Assembly: GCA_001897445.1 (NCBI GenBank)
Contig: MKSX01000023.1
Coordinates: forward strand, 1 to 52,777
Source: Alphaproteobacteria bacterium 33-17
GTDB taxonomy: Bacteria > Pseudomonadota > Alphaproteobacteria > Rickettsiales > 33-17
Reading direction: 5' to 3'
DNA length: 52,777 bases
A model generated the notes under the pieces. The model made no database searches. It was not told where the DNA came from and saw nothing but the letters and a program-made list of their open reading frames with translations. This document shows positions 18,015 to 26,212 of the stretch, piece by piece. Positions within the stretch are counted from its first letter, which is position 1, and every line of letters begins with the position of its first letter. Made by a program: the position numbers and the translations under genes.

Positions 18015-18743
18015 TTAGTCTCTTCTGTCACCAAAGAATCTAAGCAAGTTCACAAATATATTGATGAAATCCATATATAAACTTAAAGCGCCAATTATTG
18101 ATACTTTAGCAGCAGCTTCAGTATCATTACCTACAGCAAAATAAATTTGCTTAAGTTTTTGTGTATCAAATGCAACTAACCCTGTAAAAATAGCTACAGA
18201 AAGCAATGAAACAATAAAGCTTAAACCACTGCTACCGAGGAAAATATTAATTACTGACGCAATTAAAATTCCGATAACACCCATCATAAGGAAAGAACCC
18301 ATTGATGTTAGGTCTTTTTTAGTTGTATAGCCATAAATGCTCATACTACCAAACACAGCTGCTGTTATAAAAAATGTTTTAGCAATACTTTCGCCTGTGT
18401 AAACAAGGAAAAGCGAAGACAGAGACAAACCCATAATTGCTGCATAAGCATAAAATAACACCTGCGCAGTTTTAACCTGTACCCTTTGTATTCCAGCACT
18501 TAAGAATATTGCAAATCCTAAAGGTGCTAAAGCAATAAGCCAGCCAAAGCCACTTAAACCTTGCGGCGTAAACATTAACCGCATGAAAGCTTCACTTGAA
18601 GACGCAAGCATTGCACAAACACCAGTTAAAACCAGGCCAATACCCATATAGTTGTATATGCCTAGCATAAATTTTCTTAATCCTTCGTTATATTCATTTG
18701 CAGAACTAACTTGTACATAAGATTGATTTCTATTAAACTTCAT
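18015..18743 (-). CDS. Bax inhibitor-1 / YccA-family membrane protein
   Basis: A 242-residue polytopic inner-membrane protein with about seven hydrophobic helices. It resembles the BI-1 (YbhL/YccA, TMBIM) family that is common in alphaproteobacteria. The second helix region GIGLVLTGVCAMLAS, the segment VAFDTQKLKQIY with the conserved D-Q pair, and the C-terminal SLYMDFINIFVNLLRFFGDRRD are family hallmarks. Homologues form proton-sensitive calcium leak channels or interact with the FtsH protease; which applies here is not known. It is a single-gene unit with its own terminator, divergent from the phosphatase gene. Confidence 0.93.
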   Translation of the reverse strand: MKFNRNQSYVQVSSANEYNEGLRKFMLGIYNYMGIGLVLTGVCAMLASSSEAFMRLMFTPQGLSGFGWLIALAPLGFAIFLSAGIQRVQVKTAQVLFYAYAAIMGLSLSSLFLVYTGESIAKTFFITAAVFGSMSIYGYTTKKDLTSMGSFLMMGVIGILIASVINIFLGSSGLSFIVSLLSVAIFTGLVAFDTQKLKQIYFAVGNDTEAAAKVSIIGALSLYMDFINIFVNLLRFFGDRRD

Positions 18744-18826
18744 AGTATACCCATTTAATGAGTTGTAATTAGTAGAAATTTATACTCTACTGATGGTAAT
18801 TATAATAATTATTATAAGTTATTCAA

Positions 18827-19648
18827 GTGTTTTCAAAGATTTTATTTTTTAGTATTATGTTATATACCACTTTAAGCCAAGCGGCTGATTCCGTAGATGA
18901 TTACATTTATGAGTATGATTTATCGGAATTTGACGCACCTCAGCCACGTCACTATCGCCAGATTGTACCTAGTACATTCTTTAAAAGCGATACAGATCGC
19001 ATTTCAGCAAGCGGCATGTTCACTGAGCTACAGTTAATGTTTTTAAAAGAAAATGCACTTAAGATCGGCAGAAGATTATTATTAATCGATATTATGAATG
19101 AAACGCATTATTTTATTAATGGCAAACCTGTTAGAGTTACTCCTAAAAAGCATTTACAAACTGTTACAATTAAACCATCTGATTTAATTGGAAGAACTCT
19201 TAAAATTTATGTCAAAGATGATAAATTAAGTACAATGGTTACAGTAGAAACAGCGGAATATGAAGCAGACCTCGCTAAACGCCTTGATATTGATTATATC
19301 AGAATTCCGATCAGAAATATGTTTACGCCAAATGAAGAAAAAGTTAAAATATTTGAAGAGGCTTTAGAAGCTTTTGCAAATAGTCACTTAATTCATATTC
19401 ACTGCAAGGCTGGCAGAGGGAGAACTACTACAATGCTTGGTGTTTACTCTATTTACAGGTATTCCAAAAAGCATTCTCTTGAAGAAATTTTAAAGTTCCA
19501 AAAAGATTTAGGTGGCATTGACTTAAGCACTAAAAAGGCAGAAAATAAGCAACATATATTTAAAATTTTAGCCTTAGACAGGGCTAAATTTATAGAAGAC
19601 TATTATATTAAAAATTTTGGAGAAAATACGAATGGCAACAACAATTGA
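18827..19648 (+). CDS. Exported PTP-like (phytase-type) cysteine phosphatase
   Basis: 273 residues with a probable Sec signal peptide (about residues 1-20, ending SQAAD). The P-loop HCKAGRGRTTT at about 192-202 has catalytic Cys193 and the conserved Arg. The HCxxGxGRTT form is typical of bacterial PTP-like inositol polyphosphate phosphatases (phytases). In the general-acid loop those enzymes usually have TDH before a Pro. Here I read RNMFTP, which would place Asn at the Asp position; this rests on a by-eye alignment. The start is GTG with no good Shine-Dalgarno, and Met11 is an alternative that would shorten the signal peptide. The gene overlaps ubiG by 17 bases. It may act on host phospho-inositides or phosphoproteins, but this is inferred only from export plus fold. 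Confidence 0.83.
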   Translation: MFSKILFFSIMLYTTLSQAADSVDDYIYEYDLSEFDAPQPRHYRQIVPSTFFKSDTDRISASGMFTELQLMFLKENALKIGRRLLLIDIMNETHYFINGKPVRVTPKKHLQTVTIKPSDLIGRTLKIYVKDDKLSTMVTVETAEYEADLAKRLDIDYIRIPIRNMFTPNEEKVKIFEEALEAFANSHLIHIHCKAGRGRTTTMLGVYSIYRYSKKHSLEEILKFQKDLGGIDLSTKKAENKQHIFKILALDRAKFIEDYYIKNFGENTNGNNN

Positions 19649-20345
19649 TCCTAAAGAAGTAGAAAAGTTTTCCAAATTATCTTCAACATGGTGGAATGAA
19701 AACGGTCCTTTAAAACCACTTCATAAAATGAATCCGTGTAGGGTAAAATTTGTGAGGGATCAAATTTATAGCCATTTTAACTGCGACTCTCTTGAAGGTC
19801 TTAATATTATCGACGTAGGCTGTGGTGGCGGATTACTTTCTGAGCCACTGGCAAGACTTGACGGTAATGTAACAGGTGTTGACGCTACTGAGAAAAATAT
19901 TGTTGTTGCTAAAGAGCATGCAAAACTCATGAATCTAAATATAGAATATCTTCACTGCGAAGCCTCAACTTTAGTTGATCAGGGTCGTAAGTTTGATGTA
20001 GTTATAGCACTTGAGACAATTGAACACGTATCCGACGTTGACCAATTCATGCAAGATTTATCTAAGCTTATGACTGAAAACGGCATTATAATACTCAGTA
20101 CCATTAACAAAACAGCAAAGTCATTCTTATTTGCTATAGTTGGTGCTGAATATGTACTACGCTGGCTTCCGAAAGGAACGCATGATTGGCATAAATTTTT
20201 AAAACCATCTGAAGTAGTTATAGCCGCAGAAAAACATAACTTAAAAGCTAAATCGATTACAGGAATGACATTCAATCCAATGAAAAATGCATGGAATTTA
20301 TCTGAAGATTTAGACGTAAATTACTTTGTAGCACTAACCAGGTAG
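19632..20345 (+). CDS. ubiG: Ubiquinone biosynthesis O-methyltransferase UbiG
   Basis: A class I SAM-dependent methyltransferase of about 237 residues that performs both O-methylations in ubiquinone synthesis. The N terminus IDPKEVEKFSKLSSTWWNE...PLHKMNP is diagnostic for UbiG. Motif I is VGCGGGLLSEPLARL, followed by VTGVDA and then ALETIEHV. The C-terminal HDWHKFLKPSE is also conserved. The ATG at 19632 has GGAGAAA upstream and lies inside the end of the phosphatase gene. An in-frame upstream TTG (19617) is unlikely. This coupling of an exported phosphatase to a quinone gene is probably chance operon formation. Confidence 0.94.
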   Translation: MATTIDPKEVEKFSKLSSTWWNENGPLKPLHKMNPCRVKFVRDQIYSHFNCDSLEGLNIIDVGCGGGLLSEPLARLDGNVTGVDATEKNIVVAKEHAKLMNLNIEYLHCEASTLVDQGRKFDVVIALETIEHVSDVDQFMQDLSKLMTENGIIILSTINKTAKSFLFAIVGAEYVLRWLPKGTHDWHKFLKPSEVVIAAEKHNLKAKSITGMTFNPMKNAWNLSEDLDVNYFVALTR

Positions 20346-20479
20346 AATAATTAGTGAGATAACCAAGTATTTATTATAATAAAAAAACACAGTAGTTGTA
20401 CTTTTTTTATTTAATTCCTTGATTTTCATAGAAATTGTAGAAATTTATCATTTTTGTTATTAATTTATTAACCATATAC

Positions 20480-20508
20480 TTGACATTGTGTTAATAAAAT
20501 GTTAATAT
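20480..20508 (+). promoter_or_regulatory. Orphan promoter with extended -10
   Basis: TTGACA (20480-20485), a 17-base spacer containing TTAATAAAATGT, then TAATAT (20503-20508) preceded by TG-N. The same spacer pattern occurs in the promoters at 26011 and 26681. No ORF follows on this strand, so it may drive a small RNA or be a remnant. Confidence 0.65.
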
Positions 20509-20513
20509 TATAG

Positions 20514-20625
20514 CATGAGATAAGGAAAATATACCCAAAAATTAATCCTTAAATCACATATACTCCCTTATATGTTATAATATAGCGGTAAGGTTATACT
20601 CCCCCTACCGCTATATGCTTCAAAA
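20514..20625 (+). ncRNA. Candidate small RNA (orphan promoter plus hairpin)
   Basis: Transcription from the 20480 promoter would start near 20514 and run into a 10-bp hairpin, TATAGCGGTA (20581-20590) with TACCGCTATA (20606-20615). The segment has no usable ORF. It would face the 3' end of the convergent nucleotidyltransferase gene. No T-run follows the hairpin, which weakens the case. The hairpin could instead serve as a terminator for the minus-strand gene. Confidence 0.35.
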
Positions 20626-21201
20626 TTATTTAATGAGTTTTATTACATCTTCATAAATAATGCTTGGGATTACGGCTTTAACAGCATCAAGGTTTTTCTC
20701 TCTAATGTTTTTTCTGATATCTGTAGCGTTGATATTATCGTAGTTTGGCATTTTAACTAATTCAAACTCTGGGAAATTGTTTAAATAGTATGATGAATCA
20801 TCTTTAAAGTGACCAACTAAAGCAATAGATTTGCTTCCACTTGTTAAAGTGCTAACAGCTTTGTGTACAGCATCTTCCCACTGTTTATCAAAAGGATAGT
20901 CGTTAATACTTGTAATCATTACTCTGCCAGGGAATTTTTTGTCCATAACTTTTCTGATTAAATTTGCTCTTTCCATGAAAGTTAATGGGTTCTTTTCTGT
21001 TCCTGATTTATCAGCAGAACCACAAAGAACGATAAGCTTATCAGAAATATTTAAAGCTTCTTCCATAACCCTGATATGACCATTATGTACTGGCTGGAAA
21101 CGACCGATATAAAATGTATATTCGTATTTCTTTTGGCTATCCGCACCTGCATGCAGAAATGTTACTAATAGCATACCTAGGCTAAGTAATAATTTTTTCA
21201 T
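20626..21201 (-). CDS. NMN adenylyltransferase-like nucleotidyltransferase with N-terminal signal peptide
   Basis: 191 residues. Residues 1-20 (MKKLLLSLGMLLVTFLHAGA) look like a Sec signal peptide, with a likely cut after AGA. The rest is a nucleotidyltransferase of the NadM / NadR N-domain class. Its motifs are YIGRFQPVHNGHIRVM with the HxGH site, LCGSADKSG, ERANLIRKV, and a C-terminal NATDIRKNI in place of ISxTxIR. NadM makes NAD from NMN and ATP in the cytosol, so a signal peptide is unexpected. It is transcribed alone from a promoter at 21268-21296, with AAAGG before the ATG. It is convergent with ubiG and divergent from lpxI. Alternatives are a membrane-tethered enzyme or a related cytidylyltransferase. 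Confidence 0.82.
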   Translation of the reverse strand: MKKLLLSLGMLLVTFLHAGADSQKKYEYTFYIGRFQPVHNGHIRVMEEALNISDKLIVLCGSADKSGTEKNPLTFMERANLIRKVMDKKFPGRVMITSINDYPFDKQWEDAVHKAVSTLTSGSKSIALVGHFKDDSSYYLNNFPEFELVKMPNYDNINATDIRKNIREKNLDAVKAVIPSIIYEDVIKLIK

Positions 21202-21267
21202 GTTAAAACCTTTGATTTTATGTATATTAAAATATAATGAATCGAAAACCTATGTGTTTTCACTTGC

Positions 21268-21296
21268 TATATAAGCCCATAAAAACAAATTGTAAA
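21268..21296 (-). promoter_or_regulatory. Promoter of the exported nucleotidyltransferase gene
   Basis: On the minus strand, TTTACA (21291-21296), 17 bases, TATATA (21268-21273). It lies 66 bases before the start codon and just before the divergent lpxI start. Confidence 0.55.
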
Positions 21297-21300
21297 GTAT

Positions 21301-22131
21301 ATGTTAACAAATAATGAAATAAAAAAAATTGGTATCATTGCAGGTAGCGGAGATCTTCCTTATATTCTTATAAAAGAGCTAAAGAAAAAAGGAATAGAGC
21401 CTTATGTTGTGGCTTTAAATTATGGTCTTGCAAGCTTCTTGCTTTTAAATTCAGTACCTTTCATTAAATGCTCGATTACTGAAGTTAAAAAAACTATCAA
21501 TTTTTTCAAGTCTAACAATGTTAACTCATTGATTTTATTAGGAAAAATAACACGTCCAAACTTGTTTGGCATTTTAAATATAGATAGCGACGCTAAAATT
21601 TTGCTTAAACAAATTCTAAGTAACATAGGTGGGGATGATAAAATTTTGTCTCAAATTGTTGACTTTTTTGAACAAAATCATGGTTTTGAAGTTGTTGGCG
21701 CTCAGGCGTTTATTGAAAACCATATGTTTGCAGGCACTATAAACGACATTACAAGTGAATTGGAAAAAGTTGATATTCAAATTGGTAGGGAATATCTACA
21801 AACTGCTAGTAAATTTGATATAGGGCAGGCAGTAGTTGTGCGTAATAAACAAATAATATGCGTCGAAGGGGCAGATGGTACTGATGCAATGCTTGAGCGG
21901 GCAAAAAGTATTAATTCAAACGTTAAATATGGCGGCGTTATGGTTAAAATGCCAAAAAGCGGTCAGAATTTAAAAGTTGATCTTCCCACAATCGGTATTA
22001 AAACAATCAAAAACTGTTTTAAGGCAAAAATTAAAGCCGTAGCAATTGAGAAAAGCAAATGCTTTATTTTAGAAAAAGAAGAAATAACTGATTTTGCAGG
22101 AAAAAATGCGATTAGCATTGTTTCAGTTTAG
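21301..22131 (+). CDS. lpxI: UDP-2,3-diacylglucosamine pyrophosphatase LpxI
   Basis: A 276-residue LpxI, which hydrolyses UDP-2,3-diacylglucosamine to lipid X in lipid A synthesis. It replaces LpxH in many alphaproteobacteria. The motifs are GIIAGSGDLPYIL at the N terminus, GKITRPNL, VVVRNKQIICVEGADGTDAML, and MPKSGQNLKVDLPTIG, which holds the conserved aspartate. The usual family length is kept. With lpxC at 44300 it shows that the cell makes lipid A, which excludes lipid A-less Anaplasmataceae. The ribosome site is weak. Confidence 0.95.
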   Translation: MLTNNEIKKIGIIAGSGDLPYILIKELKKKGIEPYVVALNYGLASFLLLNSVPFIKCSITEVKKTINFFKSNNVNSLILLGKITRPNLFGILNIDSDAKILLKQILSNIGGDDKILSQIVDFFEQNHGFEVVGAQAFIENHMFAGTINDITSELEKVDIQIGREYLQTASKFDIGQAVVVRNKQIICVEGADGTDAMLERAKSINSNVKYGGVMVKMPKSGQNLKVDLPTIGIKTIKNCFKAKIKAVAIEKSKCFILEKEEITDFAGKNAISIVSV

Positions 22132-22146
22132 GTGCAAAAACAATGT

Positions 22147-22174
22147 TTTACATTTATGAATATATCAATATAAT
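22147..22174 (+). promoter_or_regulatory. Promoter upstream of pnp
   Basis: TTTACA (22147-22152), 16 bases, TATAAT (22169-22174). The leader that follows contains a small hairpin, GGCAT (22205-22209) with ATGCC (22220-22224). pnp leaders are often structured for autoregulation. Confidence 0.55.
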
Positions 22175-22250
22175 GTAAAATGCTTACAAAAGAGAAGTAA
22201 TAAAGGCATTGAGAGAGTCATGCCTACTAACAAAATAAAGGAATATAATA

Positions 22251-24359
22251 GTGTTTAATATAGTTGAAAAAACATTTGAAATCGGTGGCAAAACCGTAAC
22301 ATTACAAACAGGTAAAATAGCAAGACAAGCAGACGGAGCAGTAATGCTTACCGTTGGTAAGACTATGATTCTTTGTACTACTACAATTGATAAAAAAGTT
22401 AAGGAAGATATCGACTTTTTACCGCTTACAGTAGTATATCAGGAAAAGGCATTCGCCGCAGGTAAAATTCCAGGCGGATTTTTTAAAAGAGAAACAAAAC
22501 CTTCCGAAGGTGAGGTGTTAACATCTAGGGTAATTGACAGGTCAATCAGACCATTATTCCCGGATAATTATCATTACGATACACAAGTAGTATGTACGCT
22601 ACTTTCGCATGACCCAGAAGTGGATCCTGAAATTTTTGCACTTATTGGTGCTGCTGCATCTGTACAAATTTCTGGCGCTCCATTTAAAGGTCCTATTGCA
22701 GCTTCAAAAGTTGGTTATGTAAACGGTGAGTTTTTATTAAATCCAAATTTTGATGAAATTTTAGAATCACAATTAGATTTGATTGTATCAGGTACACATG
22801 ATTCAGTGTTAATGGTTGAGTCTGAAGCTTCTGAGCTTAGCGAAGCTACAATGCTTAAAGCGGTGAAATTTGCTCATGATTCATTCCAGGTTGCTATCAG
22901 TGCGATTAATGACCTTGCAAAAACTGTTAATAAGCCATTATTACAGCTTCCTGCGGAGCATGATCCTGAGCTTGTAACGCTTCTTAAAAATTACTGTAAA
23001 GAAAGAGTTATCTCTGCATTCTTAGAAAAAGCGAAACAAAAACGCCGTGAAATGCTTGATACGCTTAAAACAGACACTATTGAACATTTTGAACCACAAG
23101 GTTATGACTCAGCTTTAGTTGCTAAACTCCTTAAAAAGTTAGAAAGTGAAATCGTTAGAGAGTGGATTGTTTCTGATAACAGACGTATTGACGGTCGTAG
23201 AACAGACGAAATCAGACAGTTAGAGATTGAGACAGGAATTCTTCCTATGGCTCATGGTTCAAGCTTATTTACCAGAGGTGAAACTCAGGCAATCGTTGCT
23301 ACAACACTTGGAACAACGCAAGATGAACAAATTCTTGATGGCATTAATCCTAATGAAACACGAGCTAAATTCATGCTTCATTATAACTTCCCTTCATTTT
23401 CTGTAGGTGAAGTGGGTCCTATGAGAGCGCCAGGCAGAAGAGAAATCGGTCACGGTAAGCTTGCATGGAGAGCAGTAAAACCAGTTATGCCTGAAAAAGC
23501 AGCATTCCCATACACAGTAAGGGTTGTATCTGAAATTACAGAATCAAACGGTTCTTCTTCAATGGCTACGGTTTGTGGTGCATCACTTGCTCTTATGGAC
23601 GCAGGTGTGCCAATTGCAGCGCCAGTTGCAGGTATTGCAATGGGTCTCATTATGCAGGATTCCAAAAACTATGTAATCCTTTCTGATATTATGGGTGATG
23701 AAGATCATCTTGGTGATATGGATTTTAAAGTTGCCGGTACTGATAGAGGTATTACAGCACTTCAAATGGATATTAAAGTTTGCGGTATTACTCTTGAAAT
23801 TATGGAAAGAGCAATCGCTCAGGCTCAAAAGGGTCGTGCGCATATTTTATACGCTATGAATAATGTGCTAAATACTCACAGAACATCTTTAAGCGAGAAT
23901 GCTCCGACAATTACAAAAATCACCGTACCTAAAGATAAAGTTCGTGATATCATCGGTTCAGGTGGTAAGGTAATTAAAGAAATCGTTGAGCTTTCTGGTG
24001 CAAAAATCGACATCGATGATAGTGGTGAAGTTTCTATTGCTGTTAATAACGCTAAAGGCAGAGACATTGCTTTAACCATGATTAAGTCGATTATTAGTGA
24101 TCTTGAAGTTGGTAGTATATATCAGGGTAAAGTTGCTAAAATCGTTGATTTTGGTGCATTTATTACAATTGGCGGCAAGGATGCATTAGTGCATATTAGC
24201 GAAATTGTAAAAGGCAGACGTTTAGATAAGGTGACTGAAGTTCTTTCTGAAGGTCAAAGCGTTTGGGTAAAAGTAGTTGGTTTCGATAAAGGTAAGTTTA
24301 AGCTTTCAATGAAAGCTGTTGATCAGGAAACAGGTCAGGAAATTATCGAAATGGCTTAA
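22251..24359 (+). CDS. pnp: Polyribonucleotide nucleotidyltransferase (PNPase)
   Basis: A 702-residue PNPase, the phosphorolytic 3'-5' exonuclease of RNA turnover. Two RNase PH domains are visible. The second carries the FSVGEVGPMRAPGRREIGHG substrate region and the acidic catalytic stretch SDIMGDEDHLGDMDFK. A KH domain (DKVRDIIGSGGKVIKEI) and an S1 domain (YQGKVAKIVDFGAFI) follow, as in the family. The start is GTG with AAGGAA upstream. There is no adjacent rpsO; the upstream neighbour is lpxI with a promoter in between. A strong terminator follows at 24382. Confidence 0.98.
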   Translation: MFNIVEKTFEIGGKTVTLQTGKIARQADGAVMLTVGKTMILCTTTIDKKVKEDIDFLPLTVVYQEKAFAAGKIPGGFFKRETKPSEGEVLTSRVIDRSIRPLFPDNYHYDTQVVCTLLSHDPEVDPEIFALIGAAASVQISGAPFKGPIAASKVGYVNGEFLLNPNFDEILESQLDLIVSGTHDSVLMVESEASELSEATMLKAVKFAHDSFQVAISAINDLAKTVNKPLLQLPAEHDPELVTLLKNYCKERVISAFLEKAKQKRREMLDTLKTDTIEHFEPQGYDSALVAKLLKKLESEIVREWIVSDNRRIDGRRTDEIRQLEIETGILPMAHGSSLFTRGETQAIVATTLGTTQDEQILDGINPNETRAKFMLHYNFPSFSVGEVGPMRAPGRREIGHGKLAWRAVKPVMPEKAAFPYTVRVVSEITESNGSSSMATVCGASLALMDAGVPIAAPVAGIAMGLIMQDSKNYVILSDIMGDEDHLGDMDFKVAGTDRGITALQMDIKVCGITLEIMERAIAQAQKGRAHILYAMNNVLNTHRTSLSENAPTITKITVPKDKVRDIIGSGGKVIKEIVELSGAKIDIDDSGEVSIAVNNAKGRDIALTMIKSIISDLEVGSIYQGKVAKIVDFGAFITIGGKDALVHISEIVKGRRLDKVTEVLSEGQSVWVKVVGFDKGKFKLSMKAVDQETGQEIIEMA

Positions 24360-24381
24360 GTTCTACAAAGCTTATAGAGGA

Positions 24382-24412
24382 AGGTCTGGGCATCAATACC
24401 CAGACCTTTTTG
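24382..24412 (+). terminator. Rho-independent terminator of pnp
   Basis: AGGTCTGGG (24382-24390) pairs with CCCAGACCT (24399-24407), followed by TTTTTG. Confidence 0.9.
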
Positions 24413-24414
24413 TA

Positions 24415-24521
24415 TATAGTTAAGTCTTTATAATTCTGGTATGTGTCATTTCCTCGCTCACCTAGGTTTGACTCAGCTTCGCTCGTCATTCCTGTACCAT
24501 AATTTAAATACTTTAACTATA
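24415..24521. repeat. MITE-like element, copy 2
   Basis: A 107-bp element with TATAGT...ACTATA ends, close to the pnp terminator. The left arm (ATAGTTAAGTCTTTATAATT) and the reverse complement of the right arm (ATAGTTAAAGTATTTAAATT) match along about 26 bases. Inner boxes GTCATTTCCTCGC and GCTCGTCATTCCTGTAC match the other copies in the opposite orientation to copy 1. The central hairpin is partly degraded here. Confidence 0.8.
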
Positions 24522-24541
24522 ATGGTAAGGTGATGGTAATA

Positions 24542-25303
24542 ATGGAAAATCAATTAATAAAATTATTTTATAAAGCTGAGGACTCATTTTTTAGTAATGT
24601 AAGTTCAGATACTATTATATTTAATGAATATGCTAAGTCTTATATTACTGGCGTTCCGGCTGAGGGTCTAAATATATTAAGTTGTCCAAAAATATCAGAC
24701 GATTTTAGTATTATAGTCACTAAGGCTATAAATAAATATAGTCAGCTAGACTTGCCTTGGATATTAGTTACAAAGGCTGAAAATTGTAATGAACAAAATT
24801 ATCAGATTTTAGCAGACTTGGGCTTAAATGAAATAGACGAATCTACTGCCATGTTTATTAATCTAGATGGTAATATAGAGACGTCTATTACTGATCTTCA
24901 GTTTATAGAAGATGGTAGTAACCTGAATGTGTGGAGAATACCACTTACAGAAGCATTTGAAGCAAATAACGAGATTATGGATTCGTATGTTAAAGCTCAT
25001 CAAAGATTTAAGGCAAATGAAGGTAAAATGTTTCATTATGTTGGTTTGCTTGATGGTGTTTCTATAGTGTCATGTACAATTAGTATATTTGATAATATTG
25101 CAAGAATAGATGATGTCGGGACATTGCCTGAGTATCAGAATAAAGGTTATGCAACTGCTATAATTAAGCATGGTTTGAGTAAAGCAAAGGAAGAAGGCGC
25201 TGCATTTTGTTTCTTAGAAGCTTCTAAGCAAGGACTTGGAATTTATAAGAAAATAGGCTTTGAAGAAATTTTTATAAATAAAGTATTTAAGTTAGGGTCT
25301 TGA
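24542..25303 (+). CDS. GNAT-family N-acetyltransferase
   Basis: About 253 residues. The C-terminal half is a GNAT fold. It has YVGLLDGVSIVSCTISIF (beta strands 2-3), ARIDDVGTLPEYQNKGYATAII with the acetyl-CoA pyrophosphate loop (Q-N-K-G-Y-A), and FCFLEASKQGLGIYKKIGFEE typical of the last strands. The N-terminal ~120 residues are not recognised and may set substrate choice. Three in-frame starts exist (GTG 24530, ATG 24533, ATG 24542). I chose the last because AAGG lies 11 bases upstream. The coding region starts 20 bases after a MITE-like element, so its promoter must lie in or before that element. Substrate unknown. Confidence 0.85.
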   Translation: MENQLIKLFYKAEDSFFSNVSSDTIIFNEYAKSYITGVPAEGLNILSCPKISDDFSIIVTKAINKYSQLDLPWILVTKAENCNEQNYQILADLGLNEIDESTAMFINLDGNIETSITDLQFIEDGSNLNVWRIPLTEAFEANNEIMDSYVKAHQRFKANEGKMFHYVGLLDGVSIVSCTISIFDNIARIDDVGTLPEYQNKGYATAIIKHGLSKAKEEGAAFCFLEASKQGLGIYKKIGFEEIFINKVFKLGS

Positions 25304-25436
25304 CCAGATCAGAGAAAGCTGATCGGCTCCTGTAACCCTTATTGAAAAAAATATGATTTTTTTACTATATTAAAATCATTTTTTAATTTTTTTATGACTT
25401 TAAAAAGTCTTTAAAAGCATCTTATTCTTAAAAGAT

Positions 25437-25470
25437 AACTGCTACGGATTAATTAAAACCCGTAGCAGTT
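25437..25470 (-). terminator. Rho-independent terminator of the 25492 gene
   Basis: AACTGCTACGG (25437-25447) and CCGTAGCAGTT (25460-25470) form an 11-bp stem. The minus strand then reads ATCTTTTAAG. Confidence 0.75.
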
Positions 25471-25491
25471 TATCAAATATTTACAACTGAA

Positions 25492-25953
25492 TTAGATATG
25501 GAACCAATCTGTCGCTTCACCAAATAGGTAAGCTGCTTCGTGGACTAATCCACCTGCAAAACCAACAACAGCACCAACTGCACCACCTACTGTAGAAGCA
25601 GCCATATGCGTTACTAAAGAGGTCTTATGAAGACCAGCGTAATCTAGCGCCATACCAGCAGTATTATGAATAATGTCATAAGCAACAGCCGCACCAAGAT
25701 AACCACCGTAATAAGTATCAACTGTTACGGGATGGTGTAAAAGTGGGAATATTTGACCCATTCCATCATCTTTTCTATCAGCATCGTAGTGCTGTGACAT
25801 ATCATTATAAAATGCAACAACTTTAAAGTAATCAGGCGCACCCCACTCTGCATAAGCATAAGGGTTTGAAGGGTTAGGTCCATGAACTTCAGGAATTTTA
25901 TATACTTCTAAGATTCCCATTTCTTCAGAATTGCTTGAATTTACATTTGTCAT
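25492..25953 (-). CDS. Glycine-zipper small protein, family F member 1
   Basis: 153 residues, not recognised. The N-terminal half is polar and rich in Asp, Tyr and Pro. The C-terminal half is a hydrophobic glycine zipper (AASTVGGAVGAVVGFAGGLVHEAAY), ending in WFHI. A paralogue lies at 26209, and the pair shares HNTAGxxLDY, a TS-x-MAA segment, GL-HE and the last four residues. There is no signal peptide. It has its own promoter at 26011-26039 and its own terminator. Glycine-zipper segments insert into membranes in toxins and some secretion components, but no function can be assigned. Confidence 0.75.
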   Translation of the reverse strand: MTNVNSSNSEEMGILEVYKIPEVHGPNPSNPYAYAEWGAPDYFKVVAFYNDMSQHYDADRKDDGMGQIFPLLHHPVTVDTYYGGYLGAAVAYDIIHNTAGMALDYAGLHKTSLVTHMAASTVGGAVGAVVGFAGGLVHEAAYLFGEATDWFHI

Positions 25954-26010
25954 ATACTTACATACCTTTATTAATTTTAAAATATAACAATATATTTGCC
26001 ATATATTTAA

Positions 26011-26039
26011 ATATTAACATTTTATTAACCCCATGTCAA
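26011..26039 (-). promoter_or_regulatory. Promoter of the 25492 gene, extended -10
   Basis: On the minus strand, TTGACA (26034-26039), 17 bases, TAATAT (26011-26016) preceded by TG-N. The spacer is nearly identical to that of the paralogue's promoter at 26681. Confidence 0.75.
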
Positions 26040-26104
26040 TTATTTAGTTAACAAATTAATAATATAAATTTCAATTTTATAACATTTCCATATAAATCAG
26101 GTAT

Positions 26105-26212
26105 ATGTAGTGACTTAACTTGAATTTTGTACAGAAATAGCTACACGACATGTAGTAAAACCTACATGAGTGAGGAAGCGACGCTGCACATAATTACAAA
26201 TTAGAAGACTAA
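26105..26212. repeat. MITE-like element, copy 3 (degraded ends)
   Basis: It matches the other copies: TTTTGTACAGAAATAG, the central hairpin CATGTAG (26149-26155) with CTACATG (26162-26168), then GAGGAAGCGACGC. Its right terminal repeat runs into the last bases of the 26209 gene, so the element's terminal TAG appears to be that gene's stop codon. Confidence 0.65.

Noticed and set aside
25307..25324. GATCAG/CTGATC hairpin behind the GNAT gene
   Set aside because: Short stem with no T-run directly after it; not convincing as a terminator.
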